A DNA stretch of 64,000 nt, from assembly GCF_004834005.1 (NCBI RefSeq), contig NZ_STFF01000004.1, positions 1-64,000 on the forward strand, written 5' to 3'. Each line of letters starts with the position of its first letter. Within the stretch, counting starts at the first letter, position 1. The notes under the pieces were generated by a model that searched no databases, was not told where the DNA came from, and saw only the letters and a list, made by a program, of their open reading frames with translations. Positions 15,815 through 23,834 of the stretch are shown piece by piece. Both the position numbers and the translations under genes were made by a program. The DNA comes from Niastella caeni (GTDB lineage Bacteria > Bacteroidota > Bacteroidia > Chitinophagales > Chitinophagaceae).

Positions 15815-16177
15815 ATGGATTTTCAACAACTAGTTCCGAATGTTTATTATGTGAATATTACTAATGGCTTGAAAATGTTTTCCGACTGTTTAGGTTTTGT
15901 TATTGGACATAATGAAATAAAATCTGACCAACCTTTTTGCGTACTGAATAATGATGGATTAAGCATTTATCTTTTTGAACATGCAAAGCTTGCCAAGGAA
16001 CATAATCCTGAGTTTAGGTTTGTTACTAAAAATATTGAAGAAGTTTATGAAAGGGTTTCTAAATCTCATCCAGAATTTCTTCATCCAAATCTTAAAGAAA
16101 TTACGCTTCGCCCATGGGGTGCTAAAGAATTCGCATTAAGGGATGAACAGGTGTGTATTATAATTCAACAGTGGTGA
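15815..16177 (+). CDS. VOC (glyoxalase/bleomycin-resistance-like) protein
   Basis: 120 residues, the size of a single-domain VOC protein. Features are LVPNVYYVNITNGLKMFSDC, where the usual first metal ligand is not obvious, LGFVIGHNEI, LSIYLFEHAK and RPWGAKEFALRDEQVCIIIQ, the closing strand with a candidate E ligand. VOC proteins include isomerases, dioxygenases and antibiotic-binding proteins; the substrate is unknown. No repeat separates it from the next gene, so the two may share one cassette. Confidence 0.75.
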   Translation: MDFQQLVPNVYYVNITNGLKMFSDCLGFVIGHNEIKSDQPFCVLNNDGLSIYLFEHAKLAKEHNPEFRFVTKNIEEVYERVSKSHPEFLHPNLKEITLRPWGAKEFALRDEQVCIIIQQW

Positions 16178-16242
16178 GGTCATTTTGCAGAGCGACACCC
16201 AAACCGGCACATAGATAAAATGGATCAATGACAATTTGAACA

Positions 16243-17325
16243 ATGAAAAATTATTTATTAAAAACTCAAGTTTTTACTTTCTTGACAATATTACTTTTTG
16301 GCTCTGCCTGCAACGGACAGGTTAAAAAAGATTTACCAAAAGAAAAGGAACATCCAAAACTTATAAAAACCTTAGGTGGCCCCCGCTATGGAAATGTTCA
16401 ATGTATCCTACAGGACAAAGCCGGCAACCTTTGGTTCGGCACCACAGAAAATGGTCTTTATAAATACGACGGAAAATCGTTTACCCAATATTTGGTGGCA
16501 GATGGGCTTAACAGTAATAGCGTCTATACCCTATTTGAAGATAAAGATGGTAAGTTTTGGATAGGTACAGAAGTGGGGCTGTGTCTTTACGATGGTAAAA
16601 CATTTGCAGAAATCAAGATTCCTTTACCCAAAAACCTGCCTCCCAACAAGAATAACCACTATCGCAACAAGCATTGGGTATTCAGTATCATACAAGCAAA
16701 AAGCGGAAAATTATGGTTCGCAACTATAGATGGTGTTTATATCTACGATGGCAAATCTTTTACTCCATTTATAATTAATGACACAGCTAGTGGCTTTTTG
16801 AGCACTAACCATAACGTGGAACGAATTTTAGAAGATAAAGCAGGTAACATTTGGTTTGGAGCACGAACCGACAAAGGTGTGTATCGTTACGACGGAAAAT
16901 CTGTAACAAAACTTGAACTAATGGAATTATTTCAAGATGGGCCAACGCCAAAACCTCATAGTTGGGGCTGGCCTCAACTGCAAGACAAGAACGGGAATAT
17001 TTGGTTCACTAATTGGGGTGGAGCCTACCGGTATGATGGCAAATCATTTACAAGTTTTAAGTTTCCTAATAATGGGTTTACCCGAATTATAGAAGACAAA
17101 AAGGGAAACCTTTGGTTTGGTGGTGATGGTATTCACCGTTATGATGGCAAAACTTTCACTCATTTTTCTACAAAAGATGGGCTAACCAATCCTTGGGTTT
17201 GGTCAATTTTGGAAGATAAAAGTGGCAATCTTTGGATAGGCACAAGAGAAACAAGTCTTTTTCTTTACGATGGAAAAACATTTATTACTTATTCGGAATA
17301 TAAACCCAAGCCTGTAACGGACTAA
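16243..17325 (+). CDS. two-component-regulator-type beta-propeller lipoprotein
   Basis: 360 residues. Lipobox LLFGSAC near residue 23, then about seven propeller repeats of the form (I/L)xxDKxGNLWFGTxxxGLYxYDGKSFTxF. This is the Reg_prop sensor module normally at the N-terminus of Bacteroidota hybrid histidine kinases. Here it is free-standing, with no membrane helix, kinase or regulator attached. A partner may be missing or the propeller may have another role. The stop overlaps a GACTAAC box (17,321-17,327), a possible cassette end. Confidence 0.85.
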   Translation: MKNYLLKTQVFTFLTILLFGSACNGQVKKDLPKEKEHPKLIKTLGGPRYGNVQCILQDKAGNLWFGTTENGLYKYDGKSFTQYLVADGLNSNSVYTLFEDKDGKFWIGTEVGLCLYDGKTFAEIKIPLPKNLPPNKNNHYRNKHWVFSIIQAKSGKLWFATIDGVYIYDGKSFTPFIINDTASGFLSTNHNVERILEDKAGNIWFGARTDKGVYRYDGKSVTKLELMELFQDGPTPKPHSWGWPQLQDKNGNIWFTNWGGAYRYDGKSFTSFKFPNNGFTRIIEDKKGNLWFGGDGIHRYDGKTFTHFSTKDGLTNPWVWSILEDKSGNLWIGTRETSLFLYDGKTFITYSEYKPKPVTD

Positions 17326-17415
17326 CTAAATTTGCTGCAAATAGACTGAATTGGAATCTTTTTCTTGAACAACGATGATGTAAATGAAAATATTGAATTA
17401 TAGAAAAAATAGCTA

Positions 17416-17482
17416 TAAAAGGCGTTTGGCAAAAAGGCGGGTTCAGTGCTCAAATGAAGCTTTGTGCTTCGTATTAATAAAA
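17416..17482 (+). repeat. cassette-repeat left half (type B/C)
   Basis: GGCGTTTGGCAAAAAGGCGG, then GAAGCTTTGTGCTTC and TATTAATAAA. The same centre word occurs at 6648-6723. The right arm is missing. Confidence 0.55.
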
Positions 17483-17496
17483 TATTTGCAAAAATA

Positions 17497-18126
17497 ATGA
17501 CAAATATTTCGAAACTCTTCTTCCCGACAATTCTTTTAATAGCACTAACATTTTGTGGACAGACACCAAAAAGCTTTGACAATGGTGCTTATGTTGTTGA
17601 CCCCAGCATAAAATCCAGGATTGACAAAAAAGTAAAATCTTTTAACGGTGTCACTATGAGTTCTATGGATTTTAAATTGTTTAAAAATGACAGCATCCTT
17701 GCTGACACTTACGCTAAGGGAAAAAGTATTGACGAATGTATGACTATGACTTCACTTGACGGTGACACAATAAACATTATAGGGTTTATGGGAATGTTTG
17801 CAGGTTTTGGTTATCAAATTGCCTTATTTAAGGACGCTTGTATAGTTAGACACTTTGCGAAGTCTGACGTTGAAATTTATAAATTAAAGAAGACAGACTC
17901 TTTAAGTTTCGGCGTATCTGTTCCTTGTAAAACTTACAAATTGACTTTGGTGAGCAAGCCAACTTTCAAAAAAGGCGACATAGTGGAAGGAATTATTGAA
18001 TTGATGAGTGATGAATATTATGCAGCAGCAAACGGTAATGAACGAAAATATAAAATGCAGTTGACAGGATATTTTAAGACCAAGCCATTAGCAAGTTCCG
18101 CAGAAAGTTATCAAAAAACTAATTGA
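17497..18126 (+). CDS. lipoprotein of unknown function
   Basis: 209 residues from ATG 17,497; an upstream in-frame start at 17,464 would prefix repeat sequence. The signal LLIALTFC gives a plausible lipobox with the Cys near residue 20. The body has two Gly/aromatic-rich strands (NIIGFMGMFAGFGYQIALF) and YKLTLVSKPTFKKGDIVEG. No family recognised. Confidence 0.65.
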   Translation: MTNISKLFFPTILLIALTFCGQTPKSFDNGAYVVDPSIKSRIDKKVKSFNGVTMSSMDFKLFKNDSILADTYAKGKSIDECMTMTSLDGDTINIIGFMGMFAGFGYQIALFKDACIVRHFAKSDVEIYKLKKTDSLSFGVSVPCKTYKLTLVSKPTFKKGDIVEGIIELMSDEYYAAANGNERKYKMQLTGYFKTKPLASSAESYQKTN

Positions 18127-18146
18127 CAAAAACAAATGAGCATGCT

Positions 18147-18207
18147 GCTAACAGCCAGTAGCGGCGACATCTTAGGACAGCCCTACACTTATTAATTATT
18201 TTCAATA
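18147..18207 (+). repeat. cassette-repeat left box with remnant
   Basis: GCTGCTAAC at 18,144-18,152 is followed by AGCCAGTAGCGGCGACATC and sequence without a right arm. The next gene begins directly. Confidence 0.45.
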
Positions 18208-18807
18208 ATGACCATTAAGGAACTTTTCGGCAAAACAATAACTAATATCTATGCGACCTTTGGTGTAGAGCAAGAGTGGCTAGACACGGCAGATTGTTTT
18301 ATTGAACTGGATAATAATTTAGTTATAGCATTTCCTTTCAGTTTTTCTGAAGAAGTTTGGGTAAGAGAACTTGACGCAAAAGCAACCACACTTTTTAATG
18401 ACTTATCTGATTATCCAGTTTATCACGTAAACAAAGAAGGAAAATCCATTGGGGAAATCGCAGCGACTTATCAAAAACAAAAGCGAAATATTTTCAATAG
18501 AATCAAAAAGGCAATATTTGGACAAGATGTAGTAATTAAAGAATATCAGCCTTACAAAGTTGAGTATAAAGAGAATAAAGCTAAATACATTCAAGGGGCT
18601 AAGATTTCAGACTTTCTTTGGTATGACGACGAATCCGAGAAAGGACTATTTCTACTTGAAAATGGCTATGTGATTACGGAAACAAGAATGTCGCCAAGCG
18701 GTACTGGACTTGCTGGACTGAACTACTATGAATCGTTGCAGGACTTGGAATCATGGAGAGGAAATGATTTTAAGCGACTTTCGGAAAACGAACAAGGCAG
18801 CCGCTAA
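18208..18807 (+). CDS. hypothetical protein
   Basis: 199 residues, soluble. The opening MTIKELFGKTITNIYATFG and DCFIELDNNLVIAFPF is followed by a basic linker (QKRNIFNRIKKAIFG) and a second domain with GLFLLENGYVITETRMSPSG and TGLAGLNYY. Family not recognised; a ligand-sensing or immunity-type role is possible but unproven. The stop codon overlaps the next repeat box (CCGCTAACA), the tightest gene/repeat junction in the array. Confidence 0.65.
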   Translation: MTIKELFGKTITNIYATFGVEQEWLDTADCFIELDNNLVIAFPFSFSEEVWVRELDAKATTLFNDLSDYPVYHVNKEGKSIGEIAATYQKQKRNIFNRIKKAIFGQDVVIKEYQPYKVEYKENKAKYIQGAKISDFLWYDDESEKGLFLLENGYVITETRMSPSGTGLAGLNYYESLQDLESWRGNDFKRLSENEQGSR

Positions 18808-18936
18808 CAATGCATTGGAATATGGCGGGGCGACGAACATATTGTTTATCATTGGCGCCCACCGTCACCAGTTGTGCGTTGTGCCGGGCTGAACATTCAA
18901 TGAATTCCCTACCTTCGCAAATACTCGAACATAAAC
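18803..18936 (+). repeat. chimeric cassette repeat (left B, right E)
   Basis: GCTAAC, left arm GCATTGGAATATGGCGGGG, then TTGGCGCCCACC and the type E end TTCAATGAATTCCCTACC. The final GTT box is degraded (GAACATAAACC). Confidence 0.65.
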
Positions 18937-18950
18937 CATTTAAAACCTCT

Positions 18951-19730
18951 ATGCAAAAAAAATTATTGACCATTTTAACTGCTTTCGTAGCGACAATTTC
19001 CTTTGGACAAAACGCAGAAGAACTTAACAAGAAATCAAAAGAATTCCTTGCCCAACAAGACTTCAAAAATGCCGTTCCCTTAATCAAACAAGCAGCTGAA
19101 AAGGGAAGTGCGGAAGCTCAATATAATTATGGCATCTGCTATCAACAAGGCGTTGAAGTTCCCAAAAGCGACAGTATTGCCAACATTTGGTTTTCAAAAG
19201 CTGCCAATCAGGGTTGGAAAGACGCACAGTTTAAGATGGCTTACAGTTACGCAATAGGTCGCGGTGTGACAGAGGACGATAATCAAGCATTTTATTGGTT
19301 TGTTAAATGCGCCGAACAGTATGACGTGGAATGTATGTTTAACGTGGTGACCTATTATAAGGCAGGTCGTGGGACTCAGAAGAATATGGACAGCATGTTG
19401 ATTTGGGCGACACGTATTGCATTATTAGAAACACCGGAAAATTTAAGAATAAGCGGACAAATCACTTCAGCGAGAGCAAATCTTGCAATGATGTATCGTG
19501 ACGGACAGGATGTTCAAAAAGACCTTACAAAAAGCTACATGTGGTTTCTGATATACAATGAAAGCAAACGTGATTTTTCAGTTCTTGTGCAACAGAAAAA
19601 CATAGAAGCCATTCAAGCTTTGGAAAAGCAACTTTCTCAGGCCGACAAGGACAAAGCAAAACTTGATGCGGAGAAACTTTTAGGAACGAAGTTGGAAAAC
19701 CTTGCTAACCTTTATAAACAGGATTTGTAG
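18951..19730 (+). CDS. exported Sel1-repeat protein
   Basis: 259 residues from ATG 18,951. Signal peptide KKLLTILTAFVATISFGQ. At least four Sel1/TPR-like repeats follow: AAEKGSAEAQYNYGICYQQG, AANQGWKDAQFKMAYSYAIG, CAEQYDVECMFNVVTYYKAG and TSARANLAMMYRDGQDVQKD. Sel1 repeats mediate protein-protein interactions in the periplasm or surface. It is the last well-formed gene of the array. Confidence 0.8.
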   Translation: MQKKLLTILTAFVATISFGQNAEELNKKSKEFLAQQDFKNAVPLIKQAAEKGSAEAQYNYGICYQQGVEVPKSDSIANIWFSKAANQGWKDAQFKMAYSYAIGRGVTEDDNQAFYWFVKCAEQYDVECMFNVVTYYKAGRGTQKNMDSMLIWATRIALLETPENLRISGQITSARANLAMMYRDGQDVQKDLTKSYMWFLIYNESKRDFSVLVQQKNIEAIQALEKQLSQADKDKAKLDAEKLLGTKLENLANLYKQDL

Positions 19731-20012
19731 TGCGACAACAGGTTTGACCAATCCAGAAACAGAGAAATTCCAGTTGGAATGAAAATGATCAAACTTCCAA
19801 ACTCCATTCACAACGATATGGACGACCACGCTAATAATGAGCAGCGAAATGAAATTAGAAGATATATTACGGCATTTTTAAATGACTGACAATTTTCTGA
19901 CAACTATATGGAAGAAATTCCTATTGGTAAGTGGTTAACTTATAATCCCGACCATACAATTAAAAACATAGCGTATTACAATGATGGTAAGGTTGTTTCG
20001 CTTGACAAATAA
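19731..20012 (+). other. right edge of array, gene remnants
   Basis: GCGACAACAGGTTTGACC at 19,732-19,749 looks like a left box. Two tiny reading frames follow. 19,779-19,889 encodes 36 residues (KLPNSIHNDMDDHANNEQRN..), reminiscent of an alpha/beta-hydrolase C-terminus. 19,908-20,012 encodes 34 residues (MEEIPIGKWLTYNPDHTIKN..). Both look like the tails of lost genes. No complete repeat closes the array. Confidence 0.4.
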
Positions 20013-20029
20013 CTATGGAATGCCCCCTT

Positions 20030-20761
20030 TTACAACAAAAACTGAAACTGTCGCTTGGCGCCGTCGTTGCCCCAGTCTTTCATAATGGTTTGCACATGCG
20101 ACCGGTAATCAGTGCCGGTCATTTTCTTTCCTTTCCTTGGCGATACCAGGTCTTTATCTGTCACTTCTATCAATTGCAGTTTCGTGGCATACCAGGTGGT
20201 ATGCAATCGCGGAATGGCAAGCCCCAGTATCATGCCCGGTAATCCATTAAATGATTCCGGTCCGCCGTTGGTTAAAATTTCATCGGTGTAGAATGCGATC
20301 ACAACAATGGAATCCATTACCTTGCCTACCGCTTTACGGCAATCGAACCCGGCAATCTTTCTTATTTCGGGCGTGATCTTCCATTCTACATGACGCAGCG
20401 AGTCTGCTACCAGATATAAATCGCCCCATATGCTCCTTTGCGTTATAGAGGTATTGCTGTCTAATTTGGTGAGAATGGTATTCTCCGAATCAAATATGCC
20501 CCAATATTTATTCTGCTTCGTATCCGGATCACGGCCCACTTTGAATATCGTGCGGTCTCCTTTGAAGGTGAGGTCATAATAGAAAGTTACAAATTTCGGC
20601 AGGTTCTTTTTAGCCATATCATCCCAGATGCTGCTTTCATCCATAAACGCATGCTGGTTGGTCTTCCGTTCAAATTCAATCCTTCCCTGGGTAATAAATT
20701 GTTGCTGCGCCAAAAGCGTAGAAGGGGATAATGATGCGATTATATAAATAAGTATCTTCAT
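20030..20761 (-). CDS. GLPGLI family protein
   Basis: 243 residues with a signal peptide (ILIYIIASLSPSTLLAQQ). The family motif appears as FNGLPGMILGLAIPRLHTTW, preceded by CRKAVGKV and VIAFYTDEIL. GLPGLI proteins are periplasmic, of unknown function, and typically sit beside an outer-membrane beta-barrel receptor, as here. It begins 67 bp downstream of the receptor's stop and is probably co-transcribed. Confidence 0.85.
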   Translation of the reverse strand: MKILIYIIASLSPSTLLAQQQFITQGRIEFERKTNQHAFMDESSIWDDMAKKNLPKFVTFYYDLTFKGDRTIFKVGRDPDTKQNKYWGIFDSENTILTKLDSNTSITQRSIWGDLYLVADSLRHVEWKITPEIRKIAGFDCRKAVGKVMDSIVVIAFYTDEILTNGGPESFNGLPGMILGLAIPRLHTTWYATKLQLIEVTDKDLVSPRKGKKMTGTDYRSHVQTIMKDWGNDGAKRQFQFLL

Positions 20762-20790
20762 TGCTTTATTGATAGTTTTTTGTTATTTAG

Positions 20791-20825
20791 TTAAGAACTT
20801 AATAACTAATGAACTTATAAACTTG
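20791..20825. repeat. word repeat, AACTTAATAAC family
   Basis: AAGAACTTAATAACTAATG followed by AACTTATAAACTT, in the gap between the receptor and the GLPGLI gene. The same words occur at 44,390-44,432 and 47,700-47,737. Confidence 0.7.
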
Positions 20826-20828
20826 CTT

Positions 20829-23618
20829 TTACCAATCCATCGGTTTTCCATTCTTGTTAAAATTCCAGATGAACGACAGCATAAAATACCGCCTGATGGT
20901 ATCATAGGTTCGCTCTGATAAAAAGTTGCTGTTGATGTTCCGGTTGAACCCGATGTTCTGGTCAAGGATGTCATTGGCGGAGAACCGTAACCGGGCTGCA
21001 TCATTCTTGAACAGCTTCCGGTCTAACCGCGCATTCAACCTTATTGAATTGTTGTTCTTGTCAAATACACTTGTTTTTTGGCGAATATTGAAGTTGCAGG
21101 AACTGCCTATTTCAAGTTTCCAGGGCAGGTGTACGTTTGCATCTACATAATGGTCTTGCGTCCAATACCGGGTAACCAGGTCGCTTCGTAACGATGTTTT
21201 GGAAACATTATGGTTGAAGTTCGTGGTAAGCCAAATAGAAAATTTCTTTTCCTTTTCATAGCTGAATTCTGGCCCTGCACCGAATGTATAACTATCGTTC
21301 TCGTTTTGTAATCCATCAATAAAATTGGTGTTGTGGTTCACATTGAACCGGCCATTGACGCCCGCCCTGAATCCCAATTTCTTTATTTTCTTTCCATAAT
21401 AGAAGTAGCCGTTTATTCTATAATTACCGTCCACATTTACGGGTTTGCTTGTTTTTCGCCCGGTAGAAAGGTCTAATGTATTGAGCGTACTGAAATCATG
21501 CTGGGTGGCAGTCATATTTAAGCTGACATAAATATTTCGCTCCGATAAAAATTTATAACTGTTGAACGTCAGGTAAAAGTTGTGGCGAAATGCCTGTTTC
21601 AGATCAGGATTGCCCACCCTGATGTTCAATTGGTCTGTAATGTCCTGTATCGGTTGTATCTGGTCAATAGAAGGCGCTTGCGTGCTTCCGTTATAATTAA
21701 ACCGCAGGTTGCCTTTGCCGCCCATGGTCCAGTTAAGGTTTGCCTGGGGATAAAAATTGGTAAAGCTGTAATTGATGGTGGAATCGCCTTTCAGGTCTTT
21801 GCGGGAAAAAGCGGCATTAGATACATTCATGCCGAAGGAAAAATTAACTCGTTTGGGTTTGGCATACCGGTAATTGATGCCGCCCGATTGTGTCAATACA
21901 TTAAAGCTGTATTCATTGCTTAAGGAATCTATTCTTTCTTCATATTTCCCTGTTGGGGCTGTTTTTTCAAATGTAGCAATGCGCGATTGCCGGTGGTTGT
22001 TATCGATACTGTAATTGAATTCGAGTAACGATCTTTTGGTAAGCGGCTCGGTGTATGTAATGCGGGAATTTATTACCGACGTAATATTATCCGTTCCTTT
22101 TTGCTGGTCCAGTATTTTAGTGCTATCCAGCACGTTGTTCCTGAAATAATTGTTGTCGGAAAAGAAAATGCCTTTCGATGCAACTTCAGTATAATTCTGG
22201 CGGGCAGCCAGTGAAATGGTCCTTCCCTGTTTTTTGAATTTCTGTTTCCACAGCAGGGTAGAGTTGAAGTTTTTGTTGTTTGCATCTGTGGTGGTTTCCC
22301 GGTCAATAATACTCAGGGTATCACCGTAACTGTTCAACGATTCCTGGTGAAACTTACTATGGCCATAGTTATTGCCCGTTGATGCCTGTGCCGTTATTTT
22401 TACTGATGAGAAGGAGTCGATCTGAATTTCATACAGGCCCTCGATGCGGTTTCTGTCGCGGCTTCGGAAGCTATTGCCGTAATCATTCACATATAATATG
22501 GTATCGGGTAAACGATACTGGCTGAATGTATTTCCCTGGGCTTCCGTGTTTATTTTATTATACTGGTACGTACTGTTTAAATGGATCTTATCGCCCTTCC
22601 ATTTATTGGAGTAATGCAATCCACCGTTCCATCCTTTGGGCAAGCCTTCGCCCCAATAATTGCCGTAACCAAATTCATCATCATTACCATTAAAGGAAAT
22701 GTACATGCCGCCCGCATCATCGCTACCCATTTCTACGTTATTGTTGGCGCCGTAGTTCATGCCTTCCTTCCAATCGAGCCCCGTTTTACCGGTGTTCGAC
22801 ATAATACTAAAAGCCGCAAACTTCCGTTTTCCTTTAAAGGCATTCACCATTACATTATTGTTCCAGTAACGGTTGGCATCGGAACCCAGTTCCACTTTGC
22901 CAAAATACCCTTTCTTTCTATCTTCTTTCAGTTGCAGGTTAATGGTCTTTGTTTTCTCGCCATCATCGATGCCGGTAAAGGCCGCCTGATCGCTTTTTTT
23001 ATCAAATGCCTGTACTTTATCTACGGCGTCGGCTGTTAGTCCACGCGTGGCAATGGTGGGGTCATCGCTGAAAAATTCTTCACCGTCAACCAATACTTTT
23101 TGAACCGTTTCGCCCTGGGCAGAGATCTTTCCATCTTTGTCTACCTGAATACCGGGTAGTTTTTTCAGCAGGTCTTCCACGGTAGCGCCCGCACCCAGTT
23201 TAAAACTGTCGGCAATATACTCGGTGGTATCGCCCTTGATGCGAATAGCGCCCAGTTTGTGCTGTACTACTACTTCCTGCAACAACTGGCTTTTCAGGGT
23301 CAGTGAAATAGCGCCCAGGTCAACCGTTGAACTTTTGGTTATTTCTATACGGTCGAAATAATCGGCATAGGCCGGGCGGGTAACCATAAGAATAAATTTG
23401 CCCGGCAATAACTTTTGCAGGTTGAACTGGCCCGCTTTATCAGTACGGGTAAAGCCTGCCAATACCGAATCGGCAGGTCGCAATACAGCAATAACAGCAT
23501 TGGAAAGGTTTCTTTTTTCCGATGTGTCAATTACTGTACCTTTAATAGCGGCATCCTGGGAAAATACAGTCAATGAAATAGCGAATAAGACAACAAGGAG
23601 TGCAGTCGTTTTTTTCAT
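20829..23618 (-). CDS. outer-membrane beta-barrel receptor, carboxypeptidase-regulatory-like N-terminus
   Basis: 929 residues from the ATG at 23,618, chosen because it opens a signal peptide (KKTTALLVVLFAISLTVFSQ); an in-frame ATG 33 bp upstream adds a non-signal leader. A carboxypeptidase-regulatory-like domain (about 25-105: IKGTVIDTSEKRNL .. LPGKFILMVTRPAY) precedes a plug-like domain (about 130-240, with LLKKLPGIQVDKDGKISAQG and VLVDGEEFFSDDP) and a long barrel. The barrel resembles the outer-membrane-protein beta-barrel family (OMP_b-brl_3) rather than a classical SusC. The substrate is unknown. It is transcribed with the downstream GLPGLI gene, a frequent Bacteroidota pair. Confidence 0.85.
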   Translation of the reverse strand: MKKTTALLVVLFAISLTVFSQDAAIKGTVIDTSEKRNLSNAVIAVLRPADSVLAGFTRTDKAGQFNLQKLLPGKFILMVTRPAYADYFDRIEITKSSTVDLGAISLTLKSQLLQEVVVQHKLGAIRIKGDTTEYIADSFKLGAGATVEDLLKKLPGIQVDKDGKISAQGETVQKVLVDGEEFFSDDPTIATRGLTADAVDKVQAFDKKSDQAAFTGIDDGEKTKTINLQLKEDRKKGYFGKVELGSDANRYWNNNVMVNAFKGKRKFAAFSIMSNTGKTGLDWKEGMNYGANNNVEMGSDDAGGMYISFNGNDDEFGYGNYWGEGLPKGWNGGLHYSNKWKGDKIHLNSTYQYNKINTEAQGNTFSQYRLPDTILYVNDYGNSFRSRDRNRIEGLYEIQIDSFSSVKITAQASTGNNYGHSKFHQESLNSYGDTLSIIDRETTTDANNKNFNSTLLWKQKFKKQGRTISLAARQNYTEVASKGIFFSDNNYFRNNVLDSTKILDQQKGTDNITSVINSRITYTEPLTKRSLLEFNYSIDNNHRQSRIATFEKTAPTGKYEERIDSLSNEYSFNVLTQSGGINYRYAKPKRVNFSFGMNVSNAAFSRKDLKGDSTINYSFTNFYPQANLNWTMGGKGNLRFNYNGSTQAPSIDQIQPIQDITDQLNIRVGNPDLKQAFRHNFYLTFNSYKFLSERNIYVSLNMTATQHDFSTLNTLDLSTGRKTSKPVNVDGNYRINGYFYYGKKIKKLGFRAGVNGRFNVNHNTNFIDGLQNENDSYTFGAGPEFSYEKEKKFSIWLTTNFNHNVSKTSLRSDLVTRYWTQDHYVDANVHLPWKLEIGSSCNFNIRQKTSVFDKNNNSIRLNARLDRKLFKNDAARLRFSANDILDQNIGFNRNINSNFLSERTYDTIRRYFMLSFIWNFNKNGKPMDW

Positions 23619-23834
23619 GGCGTTTTTAAAGGGACAAAAGCAATTAGCCATATTGCTGGTTAATATGTTTTAAGGAATCTACCCCAATACGCCTTTTTGG
23701 AGTTTGCGAATGTCTGTAATGAAATTGGGAAATGACCTGATCGATATCTTAATTTAACGTTAAAGCACCGTTCAATTTATCTGGTAACGTAAAAAAGACA
23801 AGTAATAACCGGAACAAACAAACAGAACAGGTAT

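Larger units (their letters stand above)
245..19745 (+). mobile_element. integron-like gene-cassette array, no integrase in window
   Basis: About 17 single-gene units, all on the + strand, are separated by related structured repeats listed individually below. Each complete repeat begins with a box ending in AAC just after a stop codon, holds two complementary arms, and ends with a GTT box just before the next gene. Most genes lack room for their own promoter. Four arm families recur in mixed order: A (GGGTTTTATGCAAGTTGGG / CCCAACCTGCATAAAGCCC), B (GGTTTGGC.. / ..GCCAAGCCCC), C (GGTTTTGCGT.. / AACGCAAAGCCC) and D (TTTCTGCTATGCTGG / CAGCAGAAAGCCC). This resembles integron attC arrays. The end boxes only partly fit the classical RYYYAAC/GTTRRRY consensus, so the recombinase family is uncertain. 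Integrase and attI, if any, lie outside the window. Confidence 0.8.

Noticed and set aside
1..20000. Integron integrase or IS transposase in the array
   Set aside because: No tyrosine-recombinase or transposase reading frame was found on either strand in this stretch.
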